From JBBQER01 sp052148155 (lineage in GTDB: Bacteria; Actinomycetota; Acidimicrobiia; IMCC26256; PALSA-610), in assembly GCA_052148155.1 (NCBI GenBank), contig JBKQIY010000144.1, positions 1-64,000 of the forward strand: DNA of 64,000 bases. The letters are read 5' to 3'. The notes under the pieces are model-generated. The model made no database searches and was not told the origin of the DNA. It saw only the letters and a program-made list of their open reading frames with translations. Position 1 is the stretch's first letter. Every line of letters begins with the position of its first letter. Below are positions 43,971-51,939 of this stretch, piece after piece. The translations under genes and the position numbers were made by a program.

Positions 43971-44884
43971 GACCCCTCGATCTCGTCGTCGTAGGCGCGG
44001 TCGGTGCGATGCACCGAGAAGCCTAAAGACCGGTACAGCGACAGCGCGCTCGTGTTCGCAGCCGCACAGAAGAGCATCGCTTCGACCGCGCCCCGTTCGT
44101 GTACTGCGTGCAGTCCGGCGAGCGCCAACGCCCGACCGAGCCCCGTACCTTGGGTTCGGGGATCGACGCCGATCACGTAGATCTCCCCGAGCTGCGGATC
44201 TGGGGGACGGGCCGGGTGCTGTTTCAACCAGTTGAAGCCGGCCATCCCGAGCGCGTCGAACGCGACGAGAAACAGTGCAGGGTCGAACCACGGTTCGGCC
44301 ATCCGGCCCTGCAGGGTCGCGTCGGCCCAGCCGCCCTGATCGGCATGTTCGGCGAACGCTCGGTTGTTGACGGCGAGCCAGTCGGCTTCGTCGCGGCCGG
44401 CGACGAAGCTCCGCACTTCGATGCCGGCCGGCCATCGGACCGGCTCCGACACGGGTAGCGGCGCGCGCATCTCGAACAATGTGCGGGTCGTTCGGAACCC
44501 GGCCCCGGCGAACGTCGAGTCGTCGGCGTCGGTCGCGCCCAGCACCCAGCACGTGAGTGTGCCCCCGCCGTGGTCGGCGACGTGTGCGGCCGCGGCGGTG
44601 ACCAGCATCGTGGTGACGGAACGGTTTCGCATCTCGGGAAGGCGAACGAGCCCCGCCGTCCAGGCCGACCTGGCCCCGTCGGCGCGCGTCAGATGCAGGT
44701 ACGCACTCGCGTTCGCGACGAAACCGACCGAATCGGCACCAGGGTGCGCGAGGTCGCGCCACATGGCGTCGCCCAGCGAACTGTGCCCGTCGACTGCTCG
44801 CGCTGCCGCGTCGAGCGCGGCGACGGAGTCGCGCCACGTTGCGAAATCCGAAGGATCGACGCGGGTCAGCGCCTCGGTCGTCAC
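43967..44884 (-). CDS. mshD: Mycothiol synthase
   Basis: A 305-residue protein with two GNAT domains, the form of MshD, which acetylates Cys-GlcN-Ins with acetyl-CoA to finish mycothiol, the main thiol of actinobacteria. The C-terminal domain has VNNRAFAEHADQGGWADATL, a hallmark of MshD, then EIYVIGVDPRTQGTGLGRALALAGLHAV (acetyl-CoA loop) and NTSALSLYRSLGF. The N-terminal domain is the degenerate copy. The start is GTG 44884, seven bases from a -10-like box, so it is probably leaderless. It heads the minus-strand operon with rlmN and is divergent from nth. Confidence 0.88.
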   Translation of the reverse strand: MTTEALTRVDPSDFATWRDSVAALDAAARAVDGHSSLGDAMWRDLAHPGADSVGFVANASAYLHLTRADGARSAWTAGLVRLPEMRNRSVTTMLVTAAAAHVADHGGGTLTCWVLGATDADDSTFAGAGFRTTRTLFEMRAPLPVSEPVRWPAGIEVRSFVAGRDEADWLAVNNRAFAEHADQGGWADATLQGRMAEPWFDPALFLVAFDALGMAGFNWLKQHPARPPDPQLGEIYVIGVDPRTQGTGLGRALALAGLHAVHERGAVEAMLFCAAANTSALSLYRSLGFSVHRTDRAYDDEIEGS

Positions 44885-44891
44885 CGCCCCG

Positions 44892-44897
44892 AGGGTA
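44892..44897 (-). promoter_or_regulatory. Putative -10 box for mshD
   Basis: On the minus strand TACCCT lies 7 bases before the mshD GTG. It overlaps the plus-strand TACTCT box of nth by two bases (the shared TA at 44896-44897), so the two divergent genes cannot both be occupied by polymerase at once. Confidence 0.4.
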
Positions 44898-44901
44898 CTC
44901 T
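44896..44901 (+). promoter_or_regulatory. Putative -10 box for nth
   Basis: TACTCT lies 6 bases before the nth GTG at 44908 and overlaps the divergent mshD box. No Shine-Dalgarno sequence fits in this 23-base intergenic gap, so both transcripts are likely leaderless. Confidence 0.4.
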
Positions 44902-44907
44902 GCGTCG

Positions 44908-45552
44908 GTGGCCGGTCCCCGAGGTGCGAGGGCGCGCGCGGCCGCGGTTGTCGAGACGTTGGCTGAGCTCTATCCCGACGCGCGCTGCGCTCTGACGCAC
45001 GACAACGCATACCAGCTGCTCGTCGCGACGATCCTTTCGGCGCAGTGCACTGACCAGCGGGTGAACATGGTGACACCCGCGCTGTTCGCCAAGTATCCGG
45101 GCCCGGCCGAGCTCGCCGTCGCGGATCCCGAAACCCTCGAGGAGTTGGTACGTTCGACCGGGTTTTTCCGATCGAAAGCGAAGAACCTCATCGGCATGGC
45201 GCAAGCCGTGATCGCTCGTTTCGACGGCGAGATCCCGACCGAGCTCGACGACTTCGTGACCCTTCCCGGCGTCGGCCGCAAGACCGCCAACGTCGTCCGT
45301 TCGGTGTGGTACGGGCTGGCGGGACTGCCGGTGGATACCCACGTCACGCGTCTGTCACACCGGCTGCGTCTCACCGCGCACGACGATCCGGTGAAGATCG
45401 AATCCGACCTCGGTGCGATGGTTCCACCGGCGGCGTGGGGGATGTTGTCGCTGCGGCTCATCGAACACGGACGCCAGGTCTGCGACGCCCGCACACCACG
45501 CTGCGATGGGTGTGGTCTCGCGGCTATCTGCCCGTCGGCGGGCCGGGTGTAG
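44908..45552 (+). CDS. nth: Endonuclease III (DNA glycosylase/AP lyase)
   Basis: A 214-residue base-excision repair enzyme that removes oxidised pyrimidines. It has SAQCTDQRVN, the helix-hairpin-helix LPGVGRKTANVV with the catalytic Lys, the catalytic Asp in PVDTHVTRL, and the 4Fe-4S cluster cysteines CDARTPRCDGCGLAAIC. GTG 44908 is chosen for the upstream -10 and because family N-termini start here (RARAAAVVETLAELYPDA). It is divergent from mshD. Confidence 0.95.
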   Translation: MAGPRGARARAAAVVETLAELYPDARCALTHDNAYQLLVATILSAQCTDQRVNMVTPALFAKYPGPAELAVADPETLEELVRSTGFFRSKAKNLIGMAQAVIARFDGEIPTELDDFVTLPGVGRKTANVVRSVWYGLAGLPVDTHVTRLSHRLRLTAHDDPVKIESDLGAMVPPAAWGMLSLRLIEHGRQVCDARTPRCDGCGLAAICPSAGRV

Positions 45553-45756
45553 TCAGGACGTCTCGAGATACCCGCGGGCGCGATCCAAGGAGCGGCTCGC
45601 GCCGAAGACGCCACGCTCGGCGCCGTACAGTTCAGCCGCGACAGCCGAGTCGGGCGTCGCGCCGTAACGCTCGGCCATCTCGGTGATCCGATTGGCGATG
45701 TCTTCGAGTTGGGCGCCGATGCTCGACAAGAGGGCGAGGTCGCTGCTGGTGCTCAC
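45553..45756 (-). CDS. Conserved small helical protein (67 residues)
   Basis: A 67-residue soluble protein: DLALLSSIGAQLEDIANRITEMAERYG, then SAVAAELYGAERGVFGASRSLDRARGYLE. Two amphipathic helices are predicted with no membrane segment. The frame ends exactly where nth ends on the other strand and starts with GTG 86 bases from the divergent hisD. Codon usage is good. I do not recognise the family. Confidence 0.65.
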   Translation of the reverse strand: MSTSSDLALLSSIGAQLEDIANRITEMAERYGATPDSAVAAELYGAERGVFGASRSLDRARGYLETS

Positions 45757-45824
45757 CGATGCAGCATGGCACGCGACCCGCGACCGACACCCGAATTCGT
45801 CTGCCGCCGCGAACGGCCGGCCGG

Positions 45825-45830
45825 TACGAT
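45825..45830 (+). promoter_or_regulatory. Putative -10 box of the his operon
   Basis: TACGAT, in the context CCGGTACGAT, lies 12 bases before the hisD ATG. The identical hexamer with GGTACGAT context precedes hisI at 54043. No ribosome site is visible between it and the ATG, so the leader is very short or absent. Confidence 0.45.
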
Positions 45831-45842
45831 GAGCGGCTCCCT

Positions 45843-47120
45843 ATGCTGGCCCGAGTCGATCTCCGCGGTTGTTCCGACGTGCGCGGCGCGCTCGCGCGGC
45901 GGCCGGGAGCCGGAGTCGATGTGGGAGGGCCCGTCGCGGCGATCATCGCCGACGTACGAGAGCATGGAGATCGTGCCGTTCGTACATATACGGAACGGTT
46001 CGACGGCTGCCGGCTCGACGAGCTCGCGGTCGCCGGTTCGGAGATGGACGGGGCGCTCGACCGTGTGGATCGCCGTCTGCGCGCCGCGCTGGAAATGGCA
46101 CGCGATCAGATCGTGGCATGGCACGAGGTCCAGGCCGGCTGCGAGATCGAGCACGTCCGTTCGGGTGTTCGGATCCGGGAGCTGGCCGTCCCGGTCGAAC
46201 GGGCCGGCTGCTATGTGCCCGGCGGTCGGGCCCCGCTCGCATCGTCGGTGCTGATGACGGCATTGCCGGCCCGGGTCGCTGGCGTCGAACACGTCGCGCT
46301 CTGTTCGCCGCCCGGTGTCGACGGCACCGTGCCCGACGCGATCCTGGCGGCCGCGGCGCTCGCCGAAGTCGCGGTGGTCTACCGCGTCGGTGGCGCGCAG
46401 GCGATCGCGGCCCTGGCGTACGGGACCGAGACGATCGACGCGGTGGATGTCATCGTCGGGCCCGGCAATGCGTACGTCGCGGAAGCGAAACGTCAGGTCG
46501 CAGCGGATGTCGGCATCGACGGCTACGCCGGACCGTCCGAAGTCGCGGTGGTGGCCGACACGACGGTGGGAGCGACGCTCGTCGCGGCTGATCTGCTCGC
46601 CCAGGCCGAACACGGTCCGGGCGGGGCATCGGCGCTGATCACCTGGTCCGACGCGGTCGGCGTTGCCGTCGAACGTGAGCTCGAACGGTTGTTGGCGGGG
46701 ACGCAGCATGCGGCGGAGACCGAAGCGGCACTCCGCGCCGGTGGGCGGCTGATCCTGGTGGATGGACGCGATCAGGCGTTGGCTGCCGTCAACCTGATCG
46801 CCCCCGAACATCTCGAGCTGCTGTGCGCAGACCCGGAGGCGCTGGTACCGCTCGTCCGCAACGCGGGCGCGGTGTTCGTCGGTGCCGACACGTCGGCGGT
46901 GATCGGTGATTACGTCGCGGGCGTGAACCATGTCCTTCCGACGGGCGGGACCGCGCGTTTTGCCGATGCGTTGCGCGTCGACGACTTCCGCAAGCACGTA
47001 CATGTTGTGTCGCTCGAACCGGGCGCATTGCATGCGTTGGCTCCGTTCGTGACGACGTTGGCCGAAGCTGAAGGGCTTCACGCGCATGCCGCCGCCATCC
47101 GACTCCGGGAACCGTCATGA
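45843..47120 (+). CDS. hisD: Histidinol dehydrogenase
   Basis: A 425-residue zinc enzyme that oxidises L-histidinol to L-histidine with two NAD+, the last two steps of the pathway. Motifs: YVPGGRAPLASSVLMTALPARVAGV, VDVIVGPGNAYVAEAKRQV, AGPSEVAVVADTT, DLLAQAEHGPGG (Zn ligand and general base region) and NHVLPTGGTARF. Length is normal. ATG 45843 (MLARVDLRG) is the family N-terminus. It opens the hisDCBHAF operon and overlaps hisC by four bases. Confidence 0.97.
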   Translation: MLARVDLRGCSDVRGALARRPGAGVDVGGPVAAIIADVREHGDRAVRTYTERFDGCRLDELAVAGSEMDGALDRVDRRLRAALEMARDQIVAWHEVQAGCEIEHVRSGVRIRELAVPVERAGCYVPGGRAPLASSVLMTALPARVAGVEHVALCSPPGVDGTVPDAILAAAALAEVAVVYRVGGAQAIAALAYGTETIDAVDVIVGPGNAYVAEAKRQVAADVGIDGYAGPSEVAVVADTTVGATLVAADLLAQAEHGPGGASALITWSDAVGVAVERELERLLAGTQHAAETEAALRAGGRLILVDGRDQALAAVNLIAPEHLELLCADPEALVPLVRNAGAVFVGADTSAVIGDYVAGVNHVLPTGGTARFADALRVDDFRKHVHVVSLEPGALHALAPFVTTLAEAEGLHAHAAAIRLREPS

Positions 47121-48214
47121 GCTCGGCGACCGGTGACCGTGTGCAGCCACGCGATGACCTGCGGGCACTCGCGGGATATCACTCACCGCAAGTCGACGTT
47201 GCAGTTCGGCTCAATACCAACGAAAGCCCGTACGCGCCGCCGCCGGGATTCGTCGCGCGCTACGTCGCCGCCCTGCAAGACGTCGCCTGGCATCGGTATC
47301 CCGATCGCACCGCGGGGGACCTTCGCGCTGCGCTCGGCGCATTTTTGGGTCAACCGGCCGAGCGGCTGCTGTGCGCGAACGGCAGCAACGAAGTGTTACA
47401 GACGTTGTTGCTCACGTACGGAGGTTTCGGCCGTCGCGCGGTCGTGTTCGAACCGACGTACGCGTTGCACGCGCAGATCGCGCGGACGACGGCAACCGAC
47501 GTCGCGATCGGGGAGCGAGGACCGGATTACAGCATCGACGTCGACGCCGCCGCCGGGCTGCTCCGCTCGGCACGGCCGTCGGTGGTGTTCGTGTGCAGTC
47601 CGAACAATCCGACCGGAACTGTCGAAGCACGCGAGACCGTCGAGCAACTCTTGTCGATTGCATCCGACATCGGTGCACTCCTCGTCGTCGACGAGGCGTA
47701 CGGCGAGTTCGCACCTTGGAGCGCGCTCGAGCTTGTCGGCGACGACCGTCCGCTCATCGTGGTGCGCACCTATTCGAAGGTGTGGTCACTGGCTGCGGTA
47801 CGGCTCGGTTTCGCGGTCGCGCCGACATGGGTGATCGCCGAGCTCGACAAAGTCCTGCTGCCGTACACGCTTTCGGTCCCCACCCAGGTCGCGGGCATCG
47901 TCGCGCTCGACTTCCGTCGCGAGATGGAAGAACGGATCGCGTCGCTGGTCGAAGAGCGCGGTCGGTTGTTCGCAGGTCTGGCCGACATGGCCGGTCTGAC
48001 TCCCGTGCCGTCCGGTGCCAACTTCGTGCTGATCAGCGTCGACGGCGATGCGCACGAGTTATGGGTGCGCTTGCTCGAACGCGGGGTCCTCGTACGCGAT
48101 TTCTCGTCGTGGCCGCGCGTCGAAGGATGTCTACGGGTGACGGTCGGCACGCCCGCCGAAAACGACGTATTTCTGGCCGCGCTCCGCGCGGCGTTGCCGG
48201 AGGTGGTCGGGTGA
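47117..48214 (+). CDS. hisC: Histidinol-phosphate aminotransferase
   Basis: A 365-residue PLP-dependent class I/II aminotransferase converting imidazole-acetol phosphate to histidinol phosphate. I see LNTNESPYAPPP at the N-terminus, CSPNNPTGTVE, DEAYGEF and the PLP lysine in YSKVWSLAAVRLGFAVA. The ATG overlaps the hisD stop, and its TGA overlaps the hisB GTG, so all three are translationally coupled. Confidence 0.96.
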   Translation: MSSATGDRVQPRDDLRALAGYHSPQVDVAVRLNTNESPYAPPPGFVARYVAALQDVAWHRYPDRTAGDLRAALGAFLGQPAERLLCANGSNEVLQTLLLTYGGFGRRAVVFEPTYALHAQIARTTATDVAIGERGPDYSIDVDAAAGLLRSARPSVVFVCSPNNPTGTVEARETVEQLLSIASDIGALLVVDEAYGEFAPWSALELVGDDRPLIVVRTYSKVWSLAAVRLGFAVAPTWVIAELDKVLLPYTLSVPTQVAGIVALDFRREMEERIASLVEERGRLFAGLADMAGLTPVPSGANFVLISVDGDAHELWVRLLERGVLVRDFSSWPRVEGCLRVTVGTPAENDVFLAALRAALPEVVG

Positions 48215-48798
48215 TCCGCAAAGCCGAGCTACGACGAGAAACCAAAGAAACCAACATCGATCTCGTGCTCGTCGTCGACGGCCTGGGCACCACGACCATT
48301 TCGACCGGCATCCCTTTCTTCGATCACATGCTCGAACAGCTCGCCAAGCATGCCGGCTTCAACCTCGGAATCGACGCGCGGGGCGACCTCGAAGTCGACT
48401 TGCACCACACGGTCGAAGACGTCGGGATCGTGCTCGGCCAAGCGTTGCGCGAGGCCCTGGGCGACAAGCGCGGCGTCCGCCGTTTTGCCAACGCCCTGGT
48501 ACCGCTCGACGAAGCACTGGTGCAGGTCGCGCTCGATCTGTCTGGTCGGCCGTTCCTGGTGTACGAGGTCGAGCCGGTCGCCGAATGGATCGGCACCTTC
48601 GATCCGCAGCTCGCCGAGGAGTTCTGGAAAGGTTTCGTGGATGGTGCCCGCGTCACGTTGCATATCCGCAGCGTTTCCGGAAAGAACGGCCATCACGTGA
48701 TCGAAGCGTCGTTCAAGGGTGTCGCGCGGGCGTTGCACGACGCGGTGACGGTCGAGGGTGACGACGTGCCGTCCACGAAAGGAACGCTGTCGAGCTGA
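48211..48798 (+). CDS. hisB: Imidazoleglycerol-phosphate dehydratase
   Basis: A 195-residue monofunctional dehydratase acting on imidazole glycerol phosphate. The metal-binding motifs are FFDHMLEQLAKHAGF, DLHHTVEDVGIVLGQAL and SGKNGHHVIEASFKGVARAL. Length is normal for the actinobacterial type without a phosphatase domain. GTG 48211 overlaps the hisC stop (GTGA). It has no evident separate promoter. Confidence 0.97.
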   Translation: MIRKAELRRETKETNIDLVLVVDGLGTTTISTGIPFFDHMLEQLAKHAGFNLGIDARGDLEVDLHHTVEDVGIVLGQALREALGDKRGVRRFANALVPLDEALVQVALDLSGRPFLVYEVEPVAEWIGTFDPQLAEEFWKGFVDGARVTLHIRSVSGKNGHHVIEASFKGVARALHDAVTVEGDDVPSTKGTLSS

Positions 48799-48799
48799 C

Positions 48800-49411
48800 A
48801 TGACGATCGCGGTGGTCGACTACGGAATCGGGAATCTCCGCTCGGCGGAAAAGGCCCTGCAACATCTCGGAGCGGATGCGGGGCTGACGTCGAGCGCGGC
48901 GCAGATCGCGGATGCCGATGCTGTGGTCCTGCCCGGTGTCGGCAACTTTGGTTCGTGCATGCGGGCGCTGCGGGCGAGCGGTTTGGAGGCGGTCACCCGC
49001 GCCGCCGCGACCGACGGCCGGCCGTTTCTCGGCATCTGCGTCGGCATGCAGATGCTGTTCGACGGCAGCGACGAGTCACCCGACGTCGAGGGGCTCGGGG
49101 TTGTGGCCGGACGGATCACACGGCTTCCTGCCGGCGTTCGACTGCCGCAGATGGGTTGGAACACACTCGAACCGCGAGCCGGTGCCCGCCTCCTGGACGG
49201 TCTTCCCGAGCCGGCTTGGTGTTACTTCGTGCACACCTACGCGCCAGATCCGAACGACGAATCCGTCATTGCGGCGTGGTGCGACTACGGCCGCAGATTC
49301 GCGGCCGCGATCGAGCGGGGTTCGCTGTGGGCGACGCAGTTCCATCCCGAAAAGAGCGGCGCGGTCGGATTGGCGCTCCTCGCCAATTTCGTCGACGCGG
49401 CGGCCGCCTGA
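48800..49411 (+). CDS. hisH: Imidazole glycerol phosphate synthase, glutaminase subunit
   Basis: A 203-residue class I glutamine amidotransferase that supplies ammonia to HisF. The oxyanion/nucleophile motif is FLGICVGMQMLF (Cys near 80), and the catalytic His-x-Glu is in ATQFHPEKSG. The N-terminus IAVVDYGIGNLRSAEKALQHLG is typical. ATG 48800 lies one base after the hisB stop. Its partner hisF is two genes downstream. Confidence 0.97.
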   Translation: MTIAVVDYGIGNLRSAEKALQHLGADAGLTSSAAQIADADAVVLPGVGNFGSCMRALRASGLEAVTRAAATDGRPFLGICVGMQMLFDGSDESPDVEGLGVVAGRITRLPAGVRLPQMGWNTLEPRAGARLLDGLPEPAWCYFVHTYAPDPNDESVIAAWCDYGRRFAAAIERGSLWATQFHPEKSGAVGLALLANFVDAAAA

Positions 49412-49413
49412 CC

Positions 49414-50151
49414 GTGGACCTGTATCCCGCAATCGACATTCGTGGCGGCAGCGTCGTACAACTCCGTCAAGGCGACTACGAACGCGAAACGCACTATGAC
49501 GATGATCCGGTCGCGGTCGCGCGCCGATTCGAGAGCAGTGGAGTTCGCTGGATCCATGTCGTGGATCTCGACGCGGCCCGCGACGGCGGCGACGCGAACC
49601 TCGACGTGATCGAATCGATCTGCGCCAACGTGTCGGTGCGGGTCCAGACCGGAGGCGGCGTTCGAACGATCGAAGATGCCGCCGACCGGTTCGCGGTCGG
49701 CGTCACCCGTGTGGTCATCGGAAGTGCCGCGGTGGAGCGCCCCGAGCTCGTTGATGAGCTCGCGACGATGCATCCGGGCCGGGTCGCCGTCGGCATCGAC
49801 GCGCGCGGGCTCGACGTCGCCATCCATGGCTGGGCCAAAGCGACCGGCCACGACGCGGTCGCGCTCGCGAGGCGCTTCGACCGACCGGGCGTCGCGGCGT
49901 TGGTCGTCACCGAAATTGGGCGAGACGGCATGCTTGGAGGTCCCGATCTCGATCAACTCCGGACGGTGCTCGCGGCGAGCCCGGTCCCGATCATCGCCAG
50001 CGGCGGGGTCGGGAGCCTCGATCATCTTCGGGCGCTCGCAGCATTGGAGGCGGGCGGCCGTCGGCTGTCCGGGGTGATCGCAGGAACCGCGATCTACGAA
50101 CGGCGTTTCACCGTTGCCGAAGGAATCGTCGCGTGCTCGCCGTTCGAGTGA
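49414..50151 (+). CDS. hisA: Phosphoribosylformimino-5-aminoimidazole carboxamide ribotide isomerase
   Basis: A 245-residue (beta/alpha)8 isomerase, the ProFAR isomerase of histidine synthesis. YPAIDIRGGSVVQLRQGDYERET carries the first catalytic Asp, AVGIDARGLDVAIHGW the second, and IIASGGVGSLDHLRALAAL a phosphate loop. Many actinobacteria use a bifunctional PriA in place of HisA plus TrpF. A separate trpF exists at 61293, so this is called HisA, though PriA activity cannot be excluded. GTG 49414 is two bases after the hisH stop, and hisF starts inside its 3' end. Confidence 0.92.
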   Translation: MDLYPAIDIRGGSVVQLRQGDYERETHYDDDPVAVARRFESSGVRWIHVVDLDAARDGGDANLDVIESICANVSVRVQTGGGVRTIEDAADRFAVGVTRVVIGSAAVERPELVDELATMHPGRVAVGIDARGLDVAIHGWAKATGHDAVALARRFDRPGVAALVVTEIGRDGMLGGPDLDQLRTVLAASPVPIIASGGVGSLDHLRALAALEAGGRRLSGVIAGTAIYERRFTVAEGIVACSPFE

Positions 50152-50903
50152 TCCCGTGCCTCGACGTTGACGCAGGCCGCGTCGTCAAAGGCGTGCGGTT
50201 CGTCGACATCCGCGACGCTGGCGATCCCGTCGAACTCGCGGCCCGGTACGACGCCGAAGGCGCCGACGAGCTTGTCTTCCTCGATATCACCGCCTCGTCG
50301 GACGATCGAGACACGATGGTGCACGTCGTCGAACGGGTGGCGGACCAGGTGTTCATTCCGTTCACCGTGGGCGGCGGAATTCGTACGGTCGAGGACGTCC
50401 GGCGCATGTTGCGCGCCGGTGCCGACAAAGTGTCGCTGAACACCGCGGCGGTGAACGACGTCGATCTGGTGTCGAGAGCAGCAGACGAGTTCGGAACGCA
50501 GTGCATCGTCGTCGCGATCGATGCGCGCCGTCTCCCCACCGACGGGCCGGACGTACGCTGGCAGGTCGTCACCCACGGCGGCCGTAGCGAGACGGACCTC
50601 GACGCGGTCGAATGGGCGGCGCACGCGTGCGCGCTCGGCGCCGGCGAATTGTTGGTCACGTCGATGGACCGTGACGGGACGAAGGTCGGCTACGACATCG
50701 AGTTGCTGCGCGCGGTGAGCGACGCGGTCGACGTGCCCGTCATCGCCAGCGGCGGGGTCGGCACCCTCGAACATCTTTGTGCGGGCGCGACCGAAGGGGC
50801 CGCGACCGGCCTGTTGGCTGCGTCGATTTTCCATTTTGGGCAGTACACGGTGCACGACGCCAAGACCGCGTTGGCTGCGCACGGCCTCACAGTTCGCCCC
50901 TGA
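50133..50903 (+). CDS. hisF: Imidazole glycerol phosphate synthase, cyclase subunit
   Basis: A 256-residue (beta/alpha)8 cyclase that joins ammonia from HisH to the substrate, giving imidazole glycerol phosphate and AICAR. VIPCLDVDAGRVVKGVRF holds the catalytic Asp11, and CIVVAIDARR the second Asp. VGGGIRTVEDVRRMLRAGADKVSLN and GGVGTLEHLC are the phosphate-binding loops. GTG 50133 overlaps the hisA end by 19 bases, the longest overlap of the operon. It is the last gene of the his run here. Confidence 0.97.
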   Translation: MLAVRVIPCLDVDAGRVVKGVRFVDIRDAGDPVELAARYDAEGADELVFLDITASSDDRDTMVHVVERVADQVFIPFTVGGGIRTVEDVRRMLRAGADKVSLNTAAVNDVDLVSRAADEFGTQCIVVAIDARRLPTDGPDVRWQVVTHGGRSETDLDAVEWAAHACALGAGELLVTSMDRDGTKVGYDIELLRAVSDAVDVPVIASGGVGTLEHLCAGATEGAATGLLAASIFHFGQYTVHDAKTALAAHGLTVRP

Positions 50904-51018
50904 GCCGACTATCGGTCCAGGTGAGAGCGTTGCATGTCCAGGGAAGGATCCGGTAACGCGGTCGTAACGAGGAGATGGTTCCCCCCGGAGGCGGGCTGAG
51001 GTACCGTGACCTGACTGA

Positions 51019-51041
51019 GTGCCCGGCTCGGCGCCGGGCAC
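51019..51041 (+). promoter_or_regulatory. Perfect 9-bp hairpin in the leader of a small gene
   Basis: GTGCCCGGC (51019-51027) pairs with GCCGGGCAC (51033-51041) around the loop TCGGC. It ends 5 bases before the GAAGGAGG ribosome site of the 77-residue protein gene. It may terminate the his operon, stabilise the leader, or regulate the small gene. No T-run follows. Confidence 0.5.
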
Positions 51042-51058
51042 GGAGCGAAGGAGGGCCT

Positions 51059-51292
51059 ATGCCCGAGACACACGCTCTTGCGCACGGTGGTGCGGTCGAT
51101 GATCACTTCTTCCGCCGCTACCGGGCGCTTCTCGATGCCGAAGATTGCGCGTTCGACGAACTCGAACACGCGTACGAGGACGGCGACCGCAGCGCCTTCG
51201 ACTTCGACTACGAAGCCTGGTGCTCCGCGGTCATCCGCCGAAAGTCGTTCCTCGAGGGGAACGGTTTCGCGGCGGCACCGATGTTGGCTTAA
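51059..51292 (+). CDS. Uncharacterised 77-residue acidic protein
   Basis: A short acidic soluble protein: DDHFFRRYRALLDAEDCAFDELEHAYEDGDRSAFDFDYEAWCSAVIRRKSFLEGNG in outline. It has two helices and two cysteines with no zinc-finger spacing. The gene is probably real because GAAGGAGG (51047-51054) lies 4 bases before the ATG and a stable hairpin precedes it. It lies 155 bases after hisF and converges with the hydrolase gene. No family is recognised. Confidence 0.7.
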   Translation: MPETHALAHGGAVDDHFFRRYRALLDAEDCAFDELEHAYEDGDRSAFDFDYEAWCSAVIRRKSFLEGNGFAAAPMLA

Positions 51293-51303
51293 TCGTCACA
51301 CCT

Positions 51304-51939
51304 TCACGGTGTGACGATGCGGGCGATACCGGCCAGCGTCTCGGTGACGACGCGGTCGGTCCGACCGACGAAGAAGTGACTGGCGCCGGGAACAATCGCG
51401 ACGGTGGTCGCAGTCCAGCCCGCCACCGCTTCTTCAACGTCGGCGGGCGCTCGGAACTCGTCGTTCGCGGCCAGCACAAGATGTTTGGGGCGTACGTCGG
51501 ACGCCGCGAAATACGTCGGCCAGAATCGCAACGGCGGCGCGATCGCGACCCACCCTGCGACGCGGGGATCGACGACCGTCAACGACACATCTGCGCCGAA
51601 CGACCAGCCGACGAGCGCGATCGGCAACCCCGCGACCGCGTCGGCCATCGTCGCGACCGCGGCGAGCGCATCGAGTTGTTCGCCTTCACCGTCGGCGTAG
51701 GTGCCGGTGCTGGCCTCGACGCCCCTAAAGTTGAACCGAAGGCACGCGAAACCCGCGGCCGACAATTCCGCGAACAGCACCGAGATGACGAGGCTGCGCA
51801 TCGTGCCGCCGTATTGCGGATGCGGATGGCACAGCACGATCCCCGCTCGGGGCGTGGCGTGGTCGCCCAACGTCAGTTCCGCTTCGAGTGCCGGCCCGTC
51901 ATCGGTTTGGATGATGAGGTCGCGCGCGTCCGTGCTCAC
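51304..51939 (-). CDS. Alpha/beta hydrolase (dienelactone hydrolase-like)
   Basis: A 211-residue alpha/beta hydrolase. The nucleophile elbow is ALVGWSFGADVSL (G-x-S-x-G), the acid region LAANDEFRAP and the catalytic histidine in VPGASHFFVGR. HPHPQYGGTMRS near residue 40 and FNFRGVEASTGTYADGEGE near 70 are typical of the small YtfQ/KANL3-like alpha/beta hydrolases. GTG 51939 overlaps the oligopeptidase stop (GTGA), so it is the second gene of a minus-strand pair. Substrate unknown. Confidence 0.88.
   Translation of the reverse strand: MSTDARDLIIQTDDGPALEAELTLGDHATPRAGIVLCHPHPQYGGTMRSLVISVLFAELSAAGFACLRFNFRGVEASTGTYADGEGEQLDALAAVATMADAVAGLPIALVGWSFGADVSLTVVDPRVAGWVAIAPPLRFWPTYFAASDVRPKHLVLAANDEFRAPADVEEAVAGWTATTVAIVPGASHFFVGRTDRVVTETLAGIARIVTP

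Noticed and set aside
43967..45076. Longer start for mshD reaching into nth
   Set aside because: It would overlap nth by over 160 bases. GTG 44884 gives the normal MshD length and has its own -10-like box.
47371..48210. Long plus-strand frame reading into hisB from inside hisC
   Set aside because: The upstream part overlaps hisC out of frame and is arginine-rich. hisB starts at GTG 48211 overlapping the hisC stop.
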